Assembly: GCF_038502225.1 (NCBI RefSeq)
Contig: NC_091341.1
Span: forward strand, 3,921,253-3,985,252
Direction of reading: 5' to 3'
Length of the DNA: 64,000 nt
Source: Cherax quadricarinatus
Lineage: Eukaryota > Arthropoda > Malacostraca > Decapoda > Parastacidae
Shown here: positions 30,420-38,498 of the stretch, one piece after another
How positions within the stretch are numbered: position 1 is the stretch's first letter
Layout: each line of letters starts with the position of its first letter
Notes under the pieces: generated by a model
Database searches by the model: none
What the model was told of the DNA's origin: nothing
What the model saw: only the letters and a program-made list of their open reading frames with translations
Translations under genes and position numbers: made by a program

Positions 30420-30752
30420 AAGATTTCCATATGCTGCACAAGTGTCTCAATCTTCAACTTGTCGGTTTTTCAAACCATTCATCACAACTGTCAGACACTG
30501 CAGCATCATGGGATCTTGTTACAAAGAATTCTTCAACACTTGTTCAACCTTTGGACGAAGACCTACTTCGACTAGTGGATGGTACCACTATGACCCCGCC
30601 TCCATCTGCTTCACGTCACCTCACTACAGTATATAAGCCACGTCTACGGCCCTATGCTGTACATTCTACAAGATTGATGGACTGAACACATCGACTCCAG
30701 GTTGAGGGACTGATTACCTCATTCTCCTCCTCTCCTTACGCCTTCCTCTTTG

Positions 30753-30797
30753 TATTGGACTGATGAAGCCACTGTGTGGCGAAACGTTTCCTGAATA
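30753..30797 (+). ncRNA. Hammerhead ribozyme, unit 3
   Basis: Identical to unit 1. Predicted cleavage is after 30788. The element ends 44 bp later. Confidence 0.87.
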
Positions 30798-30849
30798 AAG
30801 ATTTCCATATGCTGCATAAGTGTCTCAATCTTCAAAACCCTGTTCTGGA

Positions 30850-31385
30850 CAGCACAGGTGTCAACAAGATCCTGAAACAATAAAAATAGCTAAGTACATC
30901 CTAAATCCCTTGTGAATTGAATTCACAAGCACACCTGTACGCACCCTGACTCCCCACCAGCGTTATGTAAAAACATACAAATCCGTAAACACTTAGAAGT
31001 GAAGTGTCAAGCAAAAGTAAGAGATTTTATATGCAGTGGCATAGGCAGCTCTCATTCCAGGCCACTTTTGGAAAATTTTAAGATGCTGGAGTGGATGAGC
31101 AAAACAGAAAAAAAAATATATCAAAAGAGAATGAACGAAAAGCAAGTAAGGAGGCCACGCCCCCTTAATGACACTAGACAATTAGCACAAGCATGGAAAC
31201 AAAGGTGAGAAAGCTACAATGTGTTCGATAACCCCCTTCCAGTTCCTTACGACGCTGGCGTCCTATCACATACATCAACTGTATCATCAGTAATACACAC
31301 CAGAGTATCATAAAATACAATACTCAGATCACAGCTGTGGAAAACAAAGAAATTTTATGACATTAGGTAAAACGTGAAAACTGTG
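30850..31385. other. Unassigned spacer
   Basis: No recognised gene or repeat. Short frames at about 31000-31200 have no domain. Confidence 0.35.
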
Positions 31386-31405
31386 CATAATAATAACAAT
31401 AATAC

Positions 31406-31470
<65 letters not shown>
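31386..31470. repeat. (TAA)n microsatellite
   Basis: Pure AATAAT run of about 80 bp. Confidence 0.95.
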
Positions 31471-31609
31471 AACCATGCAATATTTAACTGAGAGAGAAAT
31501 ATTCACTCATGTGAAATGCAAAAACACAGAAAAATTATAACAATTTTATGTTTGCATATCACACCATTCAGCGAGAAATTAAAAAAAAACCCTTCCTGCT
31601 ATAGTAATA

Positions 31610-31680
31610 TAATAAATATTACCACGATGGTAAGATAATATTACCACGATGGTAAGATAATATTACCACGATAGTAAGAT
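31610..31680. repeat. 22-bp triplicate
   Basis: ATTACCACGATGGTAAGATA in three tandem copies. Each copy contains a TTACCACGATGGTAA hairpin. Confidence 0.85.
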
Positions 31681-31852
31681 CACGTTAAATTAAGTTTGGC
31701 CGACCTGTGTTAGAGCGCTGCGTTATTCCATACATTTCCGTCATGCCCTTCTGCGGGCAAGAATTTTTTTTCGGAAATTTTAAAATTTTTGTTATTCTCG
31801 GTTGTTAATGTTAACCAGTATTTGTGTGTGGTATAATTATGAGACGATATCG

Positions 31853-31962
<110 letters not shown>

Positions 31963-32194
31963 AGACTGATTTACCACTTACAGATGAAGTTAATATCCTG
32001 GGAACATACTTTGACTCAGCAGTGAACTAAGTAAACGTCAGTTAAATCTTGCCAACAAATCAGCCAAGTTACCTGACACAGCTGACGCGCATCATGATCT
32101 TGCGCCACGTCAGCGGCCGCAAAACTGTTTATTAAGCCCAAGGTGGCTCCCACCTTGAGTGCACCGCTGCGATGATTTGCTCAGATTAGCGCCA

Positions 32195-32390
32195 TAACAT
32201 GTGCAACATTTGGGTATCTTTACTTATGACACGTTTCGCCTACACAGTAGGCTTCTTCAGTCAAATACAGAGGCAGCAGGTGTAGTAAAATGAAGATGAT
32301 ATAATCAGTCTATCAACCTCGGAGAAATAGTATCAGAAGTATTCAGTCCCTCAGCCCGGAGAAGAGCTCAGCTCCATAGAGCTGAACTCT
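32195..32390 (-). mobile_element. Hammerhead-element fragment
   Basis: Minus orientation: ACATGTGCAACATTTGGGTA, the ribozyme block at 32224-32268, AGATGATATAATCAGTC, then AGTCCCTCAGCCCGGAGAAG. It runs directly into a SINE at about 32396. Confidence 0.8.
32224..32268 (-). ncRNA. Hammerhead-like motif, probably inactive
   Basis: Minus strand: TTTGA, CTGAAGA, A, GCCTAC/TGT/GTAGGC, GAAACGTGTCATAA. Core and stems are good, but the nucleotide before the predicted cleavage is G where the ribozyme needs A, C or U. Confidence 0.6.
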
Positions 32391-32395
32391 TCATC

Positions 32396-32600
32396 GTTCG
32401 ATCCCCGGCACGGGTGGAATGCTCGGCATATCTCCTTACAACTACTGTCCCTTTTCACCCAGCATTAAGTAGGTACTTGGGTGTTAGTCGACTGTTGTGG
32501 GTGGCATACTGGGGGGATGATAGCATACCTTAGTCATATGACCTACAGCTGGAGCTTTTGGTCATCTGACTGAGGTCTTCCGCTGGCTTACTCCTCCAAT
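32396..32600 (+). repeat. tRNA-derived SINE, 5'-truncated
   Basis: Starts at the B box (GTTCGATCCCCGGCACGGGT), then TAGGTACTTGGGTGTTAGTC and GACTGTTGTGGGTGGCATA. These match the body of the SINE at 58365-58622 in the other orientation. The last part, CAGCTGGAGCTTTTGGTCAT, recurs at 59300-59320. The A box half is missing. Confidence 0.8.
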
Positions 32601-32732
32601 CCTTTATAAATTACGGTTATGATTATTACTCAGTATCCTGTGTGAGTGCTGCTTAATATCACAAAGTACAAACATTTAAATGATCTCAGTTATAGTTATT
32701 TATCTTTGGTTATCGCCAGGCTTAGAAAAGTT

Positions 32733-32871
32733 AAGAAAACAACTCTGAATAAATATAACATTCTGGTGGAGAGAGAGAGAGAGAGACAGACAGAGAGACA
32801 GACACACACACACACTTGGCTCCACTTCGAGGACAGCGAGAAGAAAGCTTCTATACCACAAGACGGGCAGA
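32733..32871 (+). repeat. Left copy of a direct repeat flanking the gypsy region
   Basis: AAGAAAACAACTCTGAATAA, then a GA/CA microsatellite, then CTTGGCTCCACTTCGAGGAC to GACGGGCAGA. The right copy is at 35322-35428 (107 bp). The second half is a family A ORF fragment. Confidence 0.85.
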
Positions 32872-32927
32872 GGGTCATCCACTCCACCGAGTTTGTTCAT
32901 TTCCTCCAATAAGAACGAACAGATCCC

Positions 32928-33257
32928 ATGTGGTCTGGTGTCATTCGATTCCTGCTCCAGGAAGATCTTATTCTGACTGTGAAGCCACCAGCACCCATCA
33001 GTGACTTTGTCATGAACCAAGAATTACTGTATCGAACAGCCGAGTTGGGTACTCCTAGCAGAAGGGTATACCAGTTAGTAATTCCACAGTCACTAGCGAA
33101 TGTATCCTTACAGCTAGTTCACGATGTACCAGGTGTTGCGCACCCTGGTATGGATCGTTCAGTAAAACAAGCCAGATTGAAATACTTTTGGCCTCGTATG
33201 GCAACTGATATTTCTGAGTATGTTAAGAAATGTAGTGTCTGCATGAAACAAAGGTAA
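32928..33257 (+). pseudogene. Gypsy integrase N-terminal zinc finger (H2C2)
   Basis: LVHDVPGVAHPGMDRSVK, then LKYFWPRMATDISEYVKKCS and VCMKQR give the His/His/Cys/Cys order of retroviral-type integrase fingers. A 1-2-nt loss after KQR shifts the frame into that of the next segment. Confidence 0.88.
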
Positions 33258-33282
33258 TGCTAATGGTCCTAATCCAATCCAA

Positions 33283-33402
33283 GTGTATCCAACTACTAGC
33301 GAACCGTGGGAAAGAGTTGCACTAGATCTGTTAACTAATTTTCAATGTTCCCTCCAAGGTAACAAACATCTGTGTGTTATGGTAGACCATTTCACCAGAT
33401 AT
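33283..33402 (+). pseudogene. Gypsy integrase core, first part
   Basis: EPWERVALDLLTNF and LCVMVDHFTRY contain the first catalytic Asp region. The frame is broken after TRY by the inserted repeat and resumes at 33580. Confidence 0.85.
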
Positions 33403-33579
33403 AAGAACGAAGGAACACTGCAGCAGGCCTACTGGCCCATGCGAGGCAGGTCCAAGTCTCCTACCGGCTTAAGCCAATGCACCCAACCTAGTCAGGTCAG
33501 GTCACATTGACTTAAGGGAGGAACACGGCAACCGACCTGGTAGCACAAGCTATCAGGTCCAACTCACACCCACCCACAT
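33403..33579 (-). mobile_element. 177-bp CR1-tailed SINE or truncated LINE inserted in the integrase
   Basis: The minus strand ends in GGGCCAGTAGGCCTGCTGCA, then GTGTTCCTTCGTTCTTAT. It is similar to 10622-10810. The integrase reading TRY continues directly as PIADK after 33579, so the insertion point is exact. At most AT is shared at the ends, so there is no real TSD, as expected for CR1-type insertion. Confidence 0.82.
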
Positions 33580-34602
33580 CCTATTGCAGATAAGACTGCC
33601 GAGACAGTAGCTAAAGCGTTTAAAGAACGCATTATCTGCAGGCATACCACCCCTAAGTCCCTAGTAACAGATAATGGAGGTGAATTCTGTAATGAGATTC
33701 TTGAAAATTTGTGTACCTTGTACAAGATCTCTAAATCCACCATTGTTCCTCATCATCCTGCCAGCAATGGGTTAGCAGAACGAACCAATAAGAAAGTACT
33801 TGATGTCTTGAGAGCCACTATCAATCCCAACAGTGAAACTTGGGATGAAGTTATACCTGATGTGCAGTGTGCTATAAATTCTGCTTACAATGTTTCTATA
33901 GGTGACACTCCACATTATGCATTGTATGGTGTAGATAAACGTTTGCCTTATGAGTTGCTATATTCTAACCCGAAACCAAATTACAACCCTGATGATTTCA
34001 TAGCAACTCGTACCAGCTTAGCTCAAAGCGTCTTTAGAAGAATCCGTGAAACACTTCATAAATCAACAGCAGAATTTACAAGAGTCGCAAACACTCGAGC
34101 AAAGCCATCCAAAATCAAAGTAGGTTCGAGAGTTATGCTGACTAACTTCAACAAAACGTCTGCAATGCCTAAGCTTGGTCAAAAGTTTGTTGGTCCTTAT
34201 CGAGTAGTCGAACATATCACTGGCAATAAGTATAAGGTTAGAAAAATTAGTACTGGTCAGTATAAAGAATCGCATTTAGATCATATGAAGTTAGTATGTG
34301 ATGATAATGATGTTTCAGCCCAGACTAATGTGACAAACTCTGACAATCCTCCTGATCCTGTACTCTCTACCTTTGAGACTCAGTCAGACGATCAACCTGA
34401 ATGTCGTTATTCCCTACGTACACGACAGGTATTGAGAAATCCTCAAGTATCATTTGTAACTACCAATTCAGATTTGCCTCAAATACAGCATGAGTTAGCC
34501 AATGCAACAGTGTTTGATCCTCCCAGAGATGACACCCATTCTGCATATGTCAATCTTACCCTAGCAGAGTTGGGGTTAAATGTAAATAACCTGTATAGAT
34601 GA
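33580..34602 (+). CDS. Gypsy integrase core, second part, with GPY module
   Basis: A continuous open frame from 33580: DKTAETVAKAFKERI, KSLVTDNGGEFCNE (second catalytic Asp), HHPASNGLAERTNKKVLDVL (catalytic Glu). PKLGQKFVGPYRVVEHITGN (GPY/F-type module) and an acidic tail follow. Integrase would join LTR cDNA to the target. The first Met at 33709 lies within the domain and is not a true start. No stop occurs until 34602. Confidence 0.9.
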   Translation, partial: PIADKTAETVAKAFKERIICRHTTPKSLVTDNGGEFCNEILENLCTLYKISKSTIVPHHPASNGLAERTNKKVLDVLRATINPNSETWDEVIPDVQCAINSAYNVSIGDTPHYALYGVDKRLPYELLYSNPKPNYNPDDFIATRTSLAQSVFRRIRETLHKSTAEFTRVANTRAKPSKIKVGSRVMLTNFNKTSAMPKLGQKFVGPYRVVEHITGNKYKVRKISTGQYKESHLDHMKLVCDDNDVSAQTNVTNSDNPPDPVLSTFETQSDDQPECRYSLRTRQVLRNPQVSFVTTNSDLPQIQHELANATVFDPPRDDTHSAYVNLTLAELGLNVNNLYR

Positions 34603-34604
34603 CT

Positions 34605-35031
34605 AATTACAGTATCAACTTATCAGTATTCAAGAATTTTTTGTGTGTGTTCACGTTCTCTCCGAATTCTGAGAGTTAACAGTTTAGATTTGAGTGCAAC
34701 GAATCTGCCTTTCTGTTAAACACTTCTTTCTTTGTATATATTTCTTCCTCAGAATCCGTAGATCACATGAATACGGATCGATCGATCAAAAATTTTTTTT
34801 ATCACTTCAATTGTGTAATCCCAAAGTTGAGTCTCATTCGATGAGTTGTGCTATATCATACCTTGTAACGCATTACAGTTTCATTACAGTAAGTTTCATT
34901 ATAGTCAATTACGTAAGCTTCCATTCCAATATTCTCCTTATGTTATAATGTTCAATTGTTGTGTACTTTGACATTGTATAGAATCAGCCCAAGCCGAACA
35001 CCTGCCATCTCTAGTTTGTATTAGCTGTATG
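34605..35031. other. Non-coding region between pol and LTR-like sequence
   Basis: No obvious purine-rich tract is seen right before 35032, so the LTR start is provisional. Confidence 0.4.
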
Positions 35032-35321
35032 TCGGGACGACATACGTTAGCGTCGCCGAGCTCTCAGTAGTACCAGTTACCAGTAGATGACTCGCTACCA
35101 ACCGTCTGTGTGAATCACTGACTGTTATTCACGTTGCTGCTGACCACAGCATGTTTTTGAACACCGCTCACCCTCTAGGCACTGGTGGGTCAGTCTGAGA
35201 TAGGGAGCAGAGAGAGGCAGGGCGGCTGATGGTGCTTCCCATACTTTCCGTTATAATTATACGTACTAACCAGCCTATGTGAGTGTTTTTACCCCATCCA
35301 CGTTATCGAACCCACATGACA
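35032..35321 (+). repeat. Candidate 3' LTR of the gypsy element
   Basis: Begins TGTCGGGACGACAT and ends near CCCACATGACA, with the usual TG...CA ends. Its inner part matches 24605-24850. No 5' LTR is available in the window to confirm the bounds. Confidence 0.6.
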
Positions 35322-35428
35322 AAGAAAACAACTCTGAACAAATATAACATTCTGGTGGAGAGAGAGAGAGACTTGGCTCCACTTCGAGGACAGCGAGAAG
35401 AAAGTTTCTATACCACAAGACGGGCAGA
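35322..35428 (+). repeat. Right copy of the direct repeat flanking the gypsy region
   Basis: Pairs with 32733-32871. The copies share the junction between a GA microsatellite and CTTGGCTCCACTTCGAGGAC. Confidence 0.85.
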
Positions 35429-35758
35429 AAGCAGCAACTTCACTCTGGCTGTACCCTTCTCCAGAACATCACTTCATCTGAGATCATTTATTCCCAGGAT
35501 GACTCGAGTATGGAACACATTCGTACAGCATAATGATGTCAACGAGATGAAGTCAGCTGATAAAATGAAAATGCTGGCCCACAGATGGCTCCAACTTCAT
35601 CCTGTTCCCTACTTGTATGTTTCACAACATTAAAAAGGCTTTCAAATGAGCTGATGTAGGTAACAGCTGTTAGCTTGTCAAAGTTGGGAATCCTTAGCTT
35701 GTAAATAGCTTGTCAATAAAGCTAGGGATCCTTAACCTAACCTTGTCAAATCCTGTGT

Positions 35759-35760
<2 letters not shown>
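35382..35760 (+). mobile_element. Family A 3' fragment
   Basis: The open frame 35283-35633 includes LAPLRGQREESFYTTRRAES, VPFSRTSLHLRSFIPRMTRV and MLAHRWLQLHPVPYLYVSQH. The 3' UTR to GGATCCTTAACCTAACCTTG is collinear with 1330-1460. Its end (CCTGTGTAAAGAGAGAGA) runs straight into a GA microsatellite. Confidence 0.85.
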
Positions 35761-35843
<83 letters not shown>

Positions 35844-35980
35844 GAGAGAGACAGAGAGAGAGAGAGACAGAGAGAGAGAGAGACAGAGAGAGACAGAGAG
35901 AGACAGAGAGAGACAGAGAGAGACAGAGAGAGACAGAGAGAGACAGAGAGAGACAGAGAGAGACAGAGAGAGAGAGAGTC
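35758..35980. repeat. (GA)n / (GACAGAGA)n microsatellite at a LINE 3' end
   Basis: Pure GA, then a higher-order AGAGAGACAG pattern. It starts at the end of the family A tail. Confidence 0.95.
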
Positions 35981-36036
35981 ATACGGACAAACGAGAGTCA
36001 AAGCACTTCTTTCCGGTATTTACAAGATGTGTAATT

Positions 36037-36850
36037 ATGTATTTATCCAGATCGTTAAAGAAGTTCGTCTGCTCACACTTACTAAACACCACAAGTGATG
36101 TAGTTGAAGTTTTGGCAGTAAAGAGTGAAAACCAAAACCTCGCTGCCAGACGGAACACCCTAAAGTTTAACTGTCTGGAAAATTTAGCAAACCCCAGAGT
36201 CCCAAACATCTTGTTGCTTGCCGAGTTTAGTTTAAGACATTTAAAATGGAAGAACATAGATAATGTTTTAGGAGAGAGAATCCCAAGAAGCAGCTCAAAT
36301 AAAATTGGGGATCTAAATAATGTACAGAGGATTTTCACTCCACTTGTTAGTTCAGTCAGGTGCCGCAATTACCGGGAACATTTGAAGGCCCTATACGTAC
36401 ATATACTCCTAGCAGTGCAGACGAGAAAGGCACATCATAATTAACACCTGGAACATCACACAGGGACTTGTCCCAGGTGTGCACACAGAAATCACTTCCT
36501 ACGACAGCAAAAGGCTAGGCAGATGAAGCAACATGCACCCACTGAAAAGCAAGGTTACCGTGAGTACACCGAGAGAAAATACAGTAAGTATCAGGGGCCG
36601 AAGGCTGTTCAACAGCTTCCCATCACACAACGAAGATTACCAATAGTCCTTATCTGGTTTCAAGGGGAAACTGGACAGAAACTAAGTCAGTGCCAGACCA
36701 GCCGGGTTGTGGTTCATGTGCTGAATTGCATGTGACCAGCAGTAACAGCCTGGTTGATCAGGCCCTCATTCACCGGGAGACCTGGTCATAAACCGGGCCT
36801 CGGGGACGCTGAGCCCCGAAACATCCTCCAGGTGTACTCCAGGTAGATCG
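36037..36850 (+). mobile_element. Family B copy with internal deletion
   Basis: Open 36037-36444: HLLNTTSDVVEVLAVKSENQ (endonuclease), LAEFSLRHLKWKN (GDFN-like region), then without RT straight into DLNNVQRIFTPLVSSVR (C-terminal tail). GPKAVQQLPITQRR and the 3' UTR (GGTTGATCAGGCCCTCATTC, GAGACCTGGTCATAAACCGG) follow. The RT has been removed by a deletion that fuses endonuclease to tail. Confidence 0.82.
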
Positions 36851-36859
36851 TTACCGTAA

Positions 36860-36925
36860 CACACACAGGGCTGGTCCAACCACACACACTGGGCCGCTCT
36901 AGCCACAGACACTGGGCTGCCCCAG

Positions 36926-36989
<64 letters not shown>

Positions 36990-36990
36990 C
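36860..36990. repeat. (AC)n with CTGGGCTGC-type minisatellite, small array
   Basis: Three diverged units (CACTGGGCCGCTCTAGCCAC and similar), then a pure CA run. It follows the family B 3' UTR directly. Confidence 0.9.
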
Positions 36991-37009
36991 GTAGGACAAT
37001 CCCCCAGAG

Positions 37010-37430
37010 CTAAGGGGATTGTCCTACGAAGAAAGGTTAAGGGGAATTGCCCTGACGACACTGGAGGACAGGAGGGTCAGGGGAGACATGATAACGACAT
37101 ATTAAATACTGCGCGGAATAGACAAGGTGGACAAAGACAGGATGTTCCAGAGATGCGACACAGAAACAAGGGGTCGTCACAATTGAAAGTTGAAGACTCC
37201 TGTGAATCGAAGGGATGTTAGGAAGTATTTATTCAGTCAGAGTTGTCAGGAAGTGGAACAGCCTAGAAAGTGAGGCAGGAACCATACATAGTTTTAAAAT
37301 GAGGTTTGATACAGCTCATGGAGCAGGGAGGGAGAGGACCTAGTAGCAGTCAGTAAAGAGGTGGGGACAGGAGCTATGAGTCGACCCGTGCAACCACAAA
37401 GAGGCGAGTACAAATAGGCGAGTACACTGG
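37010..37430 (+). pseudogene. Family D RT C-terminal fragment
   Basis: TGTCCTACGAAGAAAGGTTA onward matches 5633 onward. The ORF is broken by stops and small deletions. The 3' end GAGGCGAGTACAAATAGGCG, then AGTACA, is the family D tail. Confidence 0.82.
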
Positions 37431-37464
37431 GCCGTTCGAGAGAGAGAGAGAGACACACACACAG

Positions 37465-37830
37465 CTATGTATGGTTGTATGGTTCCTGCCTCCACTACAT
37501 CACTTGCTAGGCTATTCCACTTCCTGACGACTCTGTGACTGAAGAAGTACTTCCTAACATCCCTGTGACTCTTGTGAGACTTCAACTTCCAATTGTGACC
37601 CCTTGTTTCTGTGTTCCCTCTCTGGAACATCCTGTCTCTGTCCACCTTGTCTATTCCACACATTATTTTGTACGTTGTTATCATGTCTCCCCTGACTCTC
37701 ATGTCCTCCAGTGTCGTCAGTCCGATTTCCCTCAACCTTTCTTCACAGGACATTCCCCTGAGCTCCAGAACTAGCCTTGTTGCAAACCTTTGTACTTTTT
37801 CTAATTTCTTAACGTGCTTGACCAGGTGTG
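37465..37830 (-). pseudogene. Family D RT C-terminal fragment, opposite strand
   Basis: The minus strand reads LREIGLTTLEDMRVRGDMIT, then MFQRGNTETRGHNWKLKSHK and YFFSHRVVRKWNSLASDVVE. The two family D fragments at 37.0 and 37.5 kb are tail to tail. Confidence 0.85.
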
Positions 37831-37837
37831 GATCTCA

Positions 37838-37886
37838 TACACACACACACAGGGCTGCTCAAGCCACACACACTAGGCAGTTCCAG

Positions 37887-37940
<54 letters not shown>
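37838..37940. repeat. (CA)n with ACAGGGCTGCTCAAGCC units
   Basis: Two minisatellite-type units followed by a CA run. Confidence 0.88.
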
Positions 37941-38430
37941 ATATTGGAGTATGCGGCACCAGTTTGGAACCCACATCTAGCTAAGCACGTAAAGAAATTA
38001 GAGAAAGTGCAAAGGTTTGCAACAAGACTAGTCCCAGAGCTAGGGGGTATGTCCTACGAGGATAGGTTAAGGGAAATCGACCTGGCAACACTGGAGGACA
38101 GGAGAGATAGGGTCGACATGATAACATATAAAATACTGAGAGGAATTGACAGGGTGAACAGAGACAGAATGTTCCAGTAATGGGGAACAGCAACAAGGAG
38201 ACACAGTTGGATGTTGAAGACACAGACGAATCACAGGGATCTTATGACGCATTTGAGTCACAAAGTAGTCAGAAAGTGGAATAGTTTGGGAAGCGATGTA
38301 GTGGAGGCAGGATCCATACATAGCTTTAAGCAGAGGTATTATAAAGCTCATGGTGCAGGGAGAGTGACCTAGTAGCGACCAGTGAAGAGGCGGAGCCAGG
38401 AGCTATGACTCGAACCGTGCAACTACAACT
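37938..38430 (+). pseudogene. Family D RT C-terminal fragment
   Basis: ILEYAAPVWNPHLAKHVKKL, then RLVPELGGMSYEDRLREIDL, with a stop after RMFQ. The 3' UTR and tail (AACTACAACTAGTTGAGTAC) lead without a break into the large AC array. Confidence 0.87.
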
Positions 38431-38431
38431 A

Positions 38432-38435
38432 GTTG

Positions 38436-38498
<63 letters not shown>

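Larger units (their letters stand above)
29490..30846. mobile_element. Retrozyme-like element: three tandem 378-bp hammerhead units with TSD
   Basis: The insert (29504-30832) is flanked by CAAAACCCTGTTCT at 29490-29503 and 30833-30846. The left part (29504-29723) is an inverted copy of the unit's 3' portion. Three head-to-tail units follow (29724-30101, 30102-30479, 30480-30832), each 378 bp except the truncated last. Every unit ends with the same hammerhead block. The units are nearly identical, so the insertion looks young. There is no ORF of any family. Tandem hammerhead units of a few hundred bases define retrozymes, non-autonomous retroelements described in plants and animals. Confidence 0.9.
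32872..35321 (+). mobile_element. Ty3/gypsy retrotransposon, 3' half with LTR-like end
   Basis: The internal region begins inside pol, just before the H2C2 finger. It carries the integrase core, a GPY-type C-terminal module and a trailing acidic region, then non-coding sequence and an LTR-like segment from about 35032 (TGTCGGGACGACAT). Protease, RT and RNase H are absent. A 177-bp insertion splits the integrase at 33403, and there is a frameshift at about 33255. Confidence 0.85.

Noticed and set aside
30020..30685. Repeated 95- and 64-codon frames in the 378-bp units
   Set aside because: They repeat only because the unit does, overlap each other in two frames, begin inside the ribozyme region, and have no recognisable domain. 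378 is a multiple of three, so open frames persist by chance.
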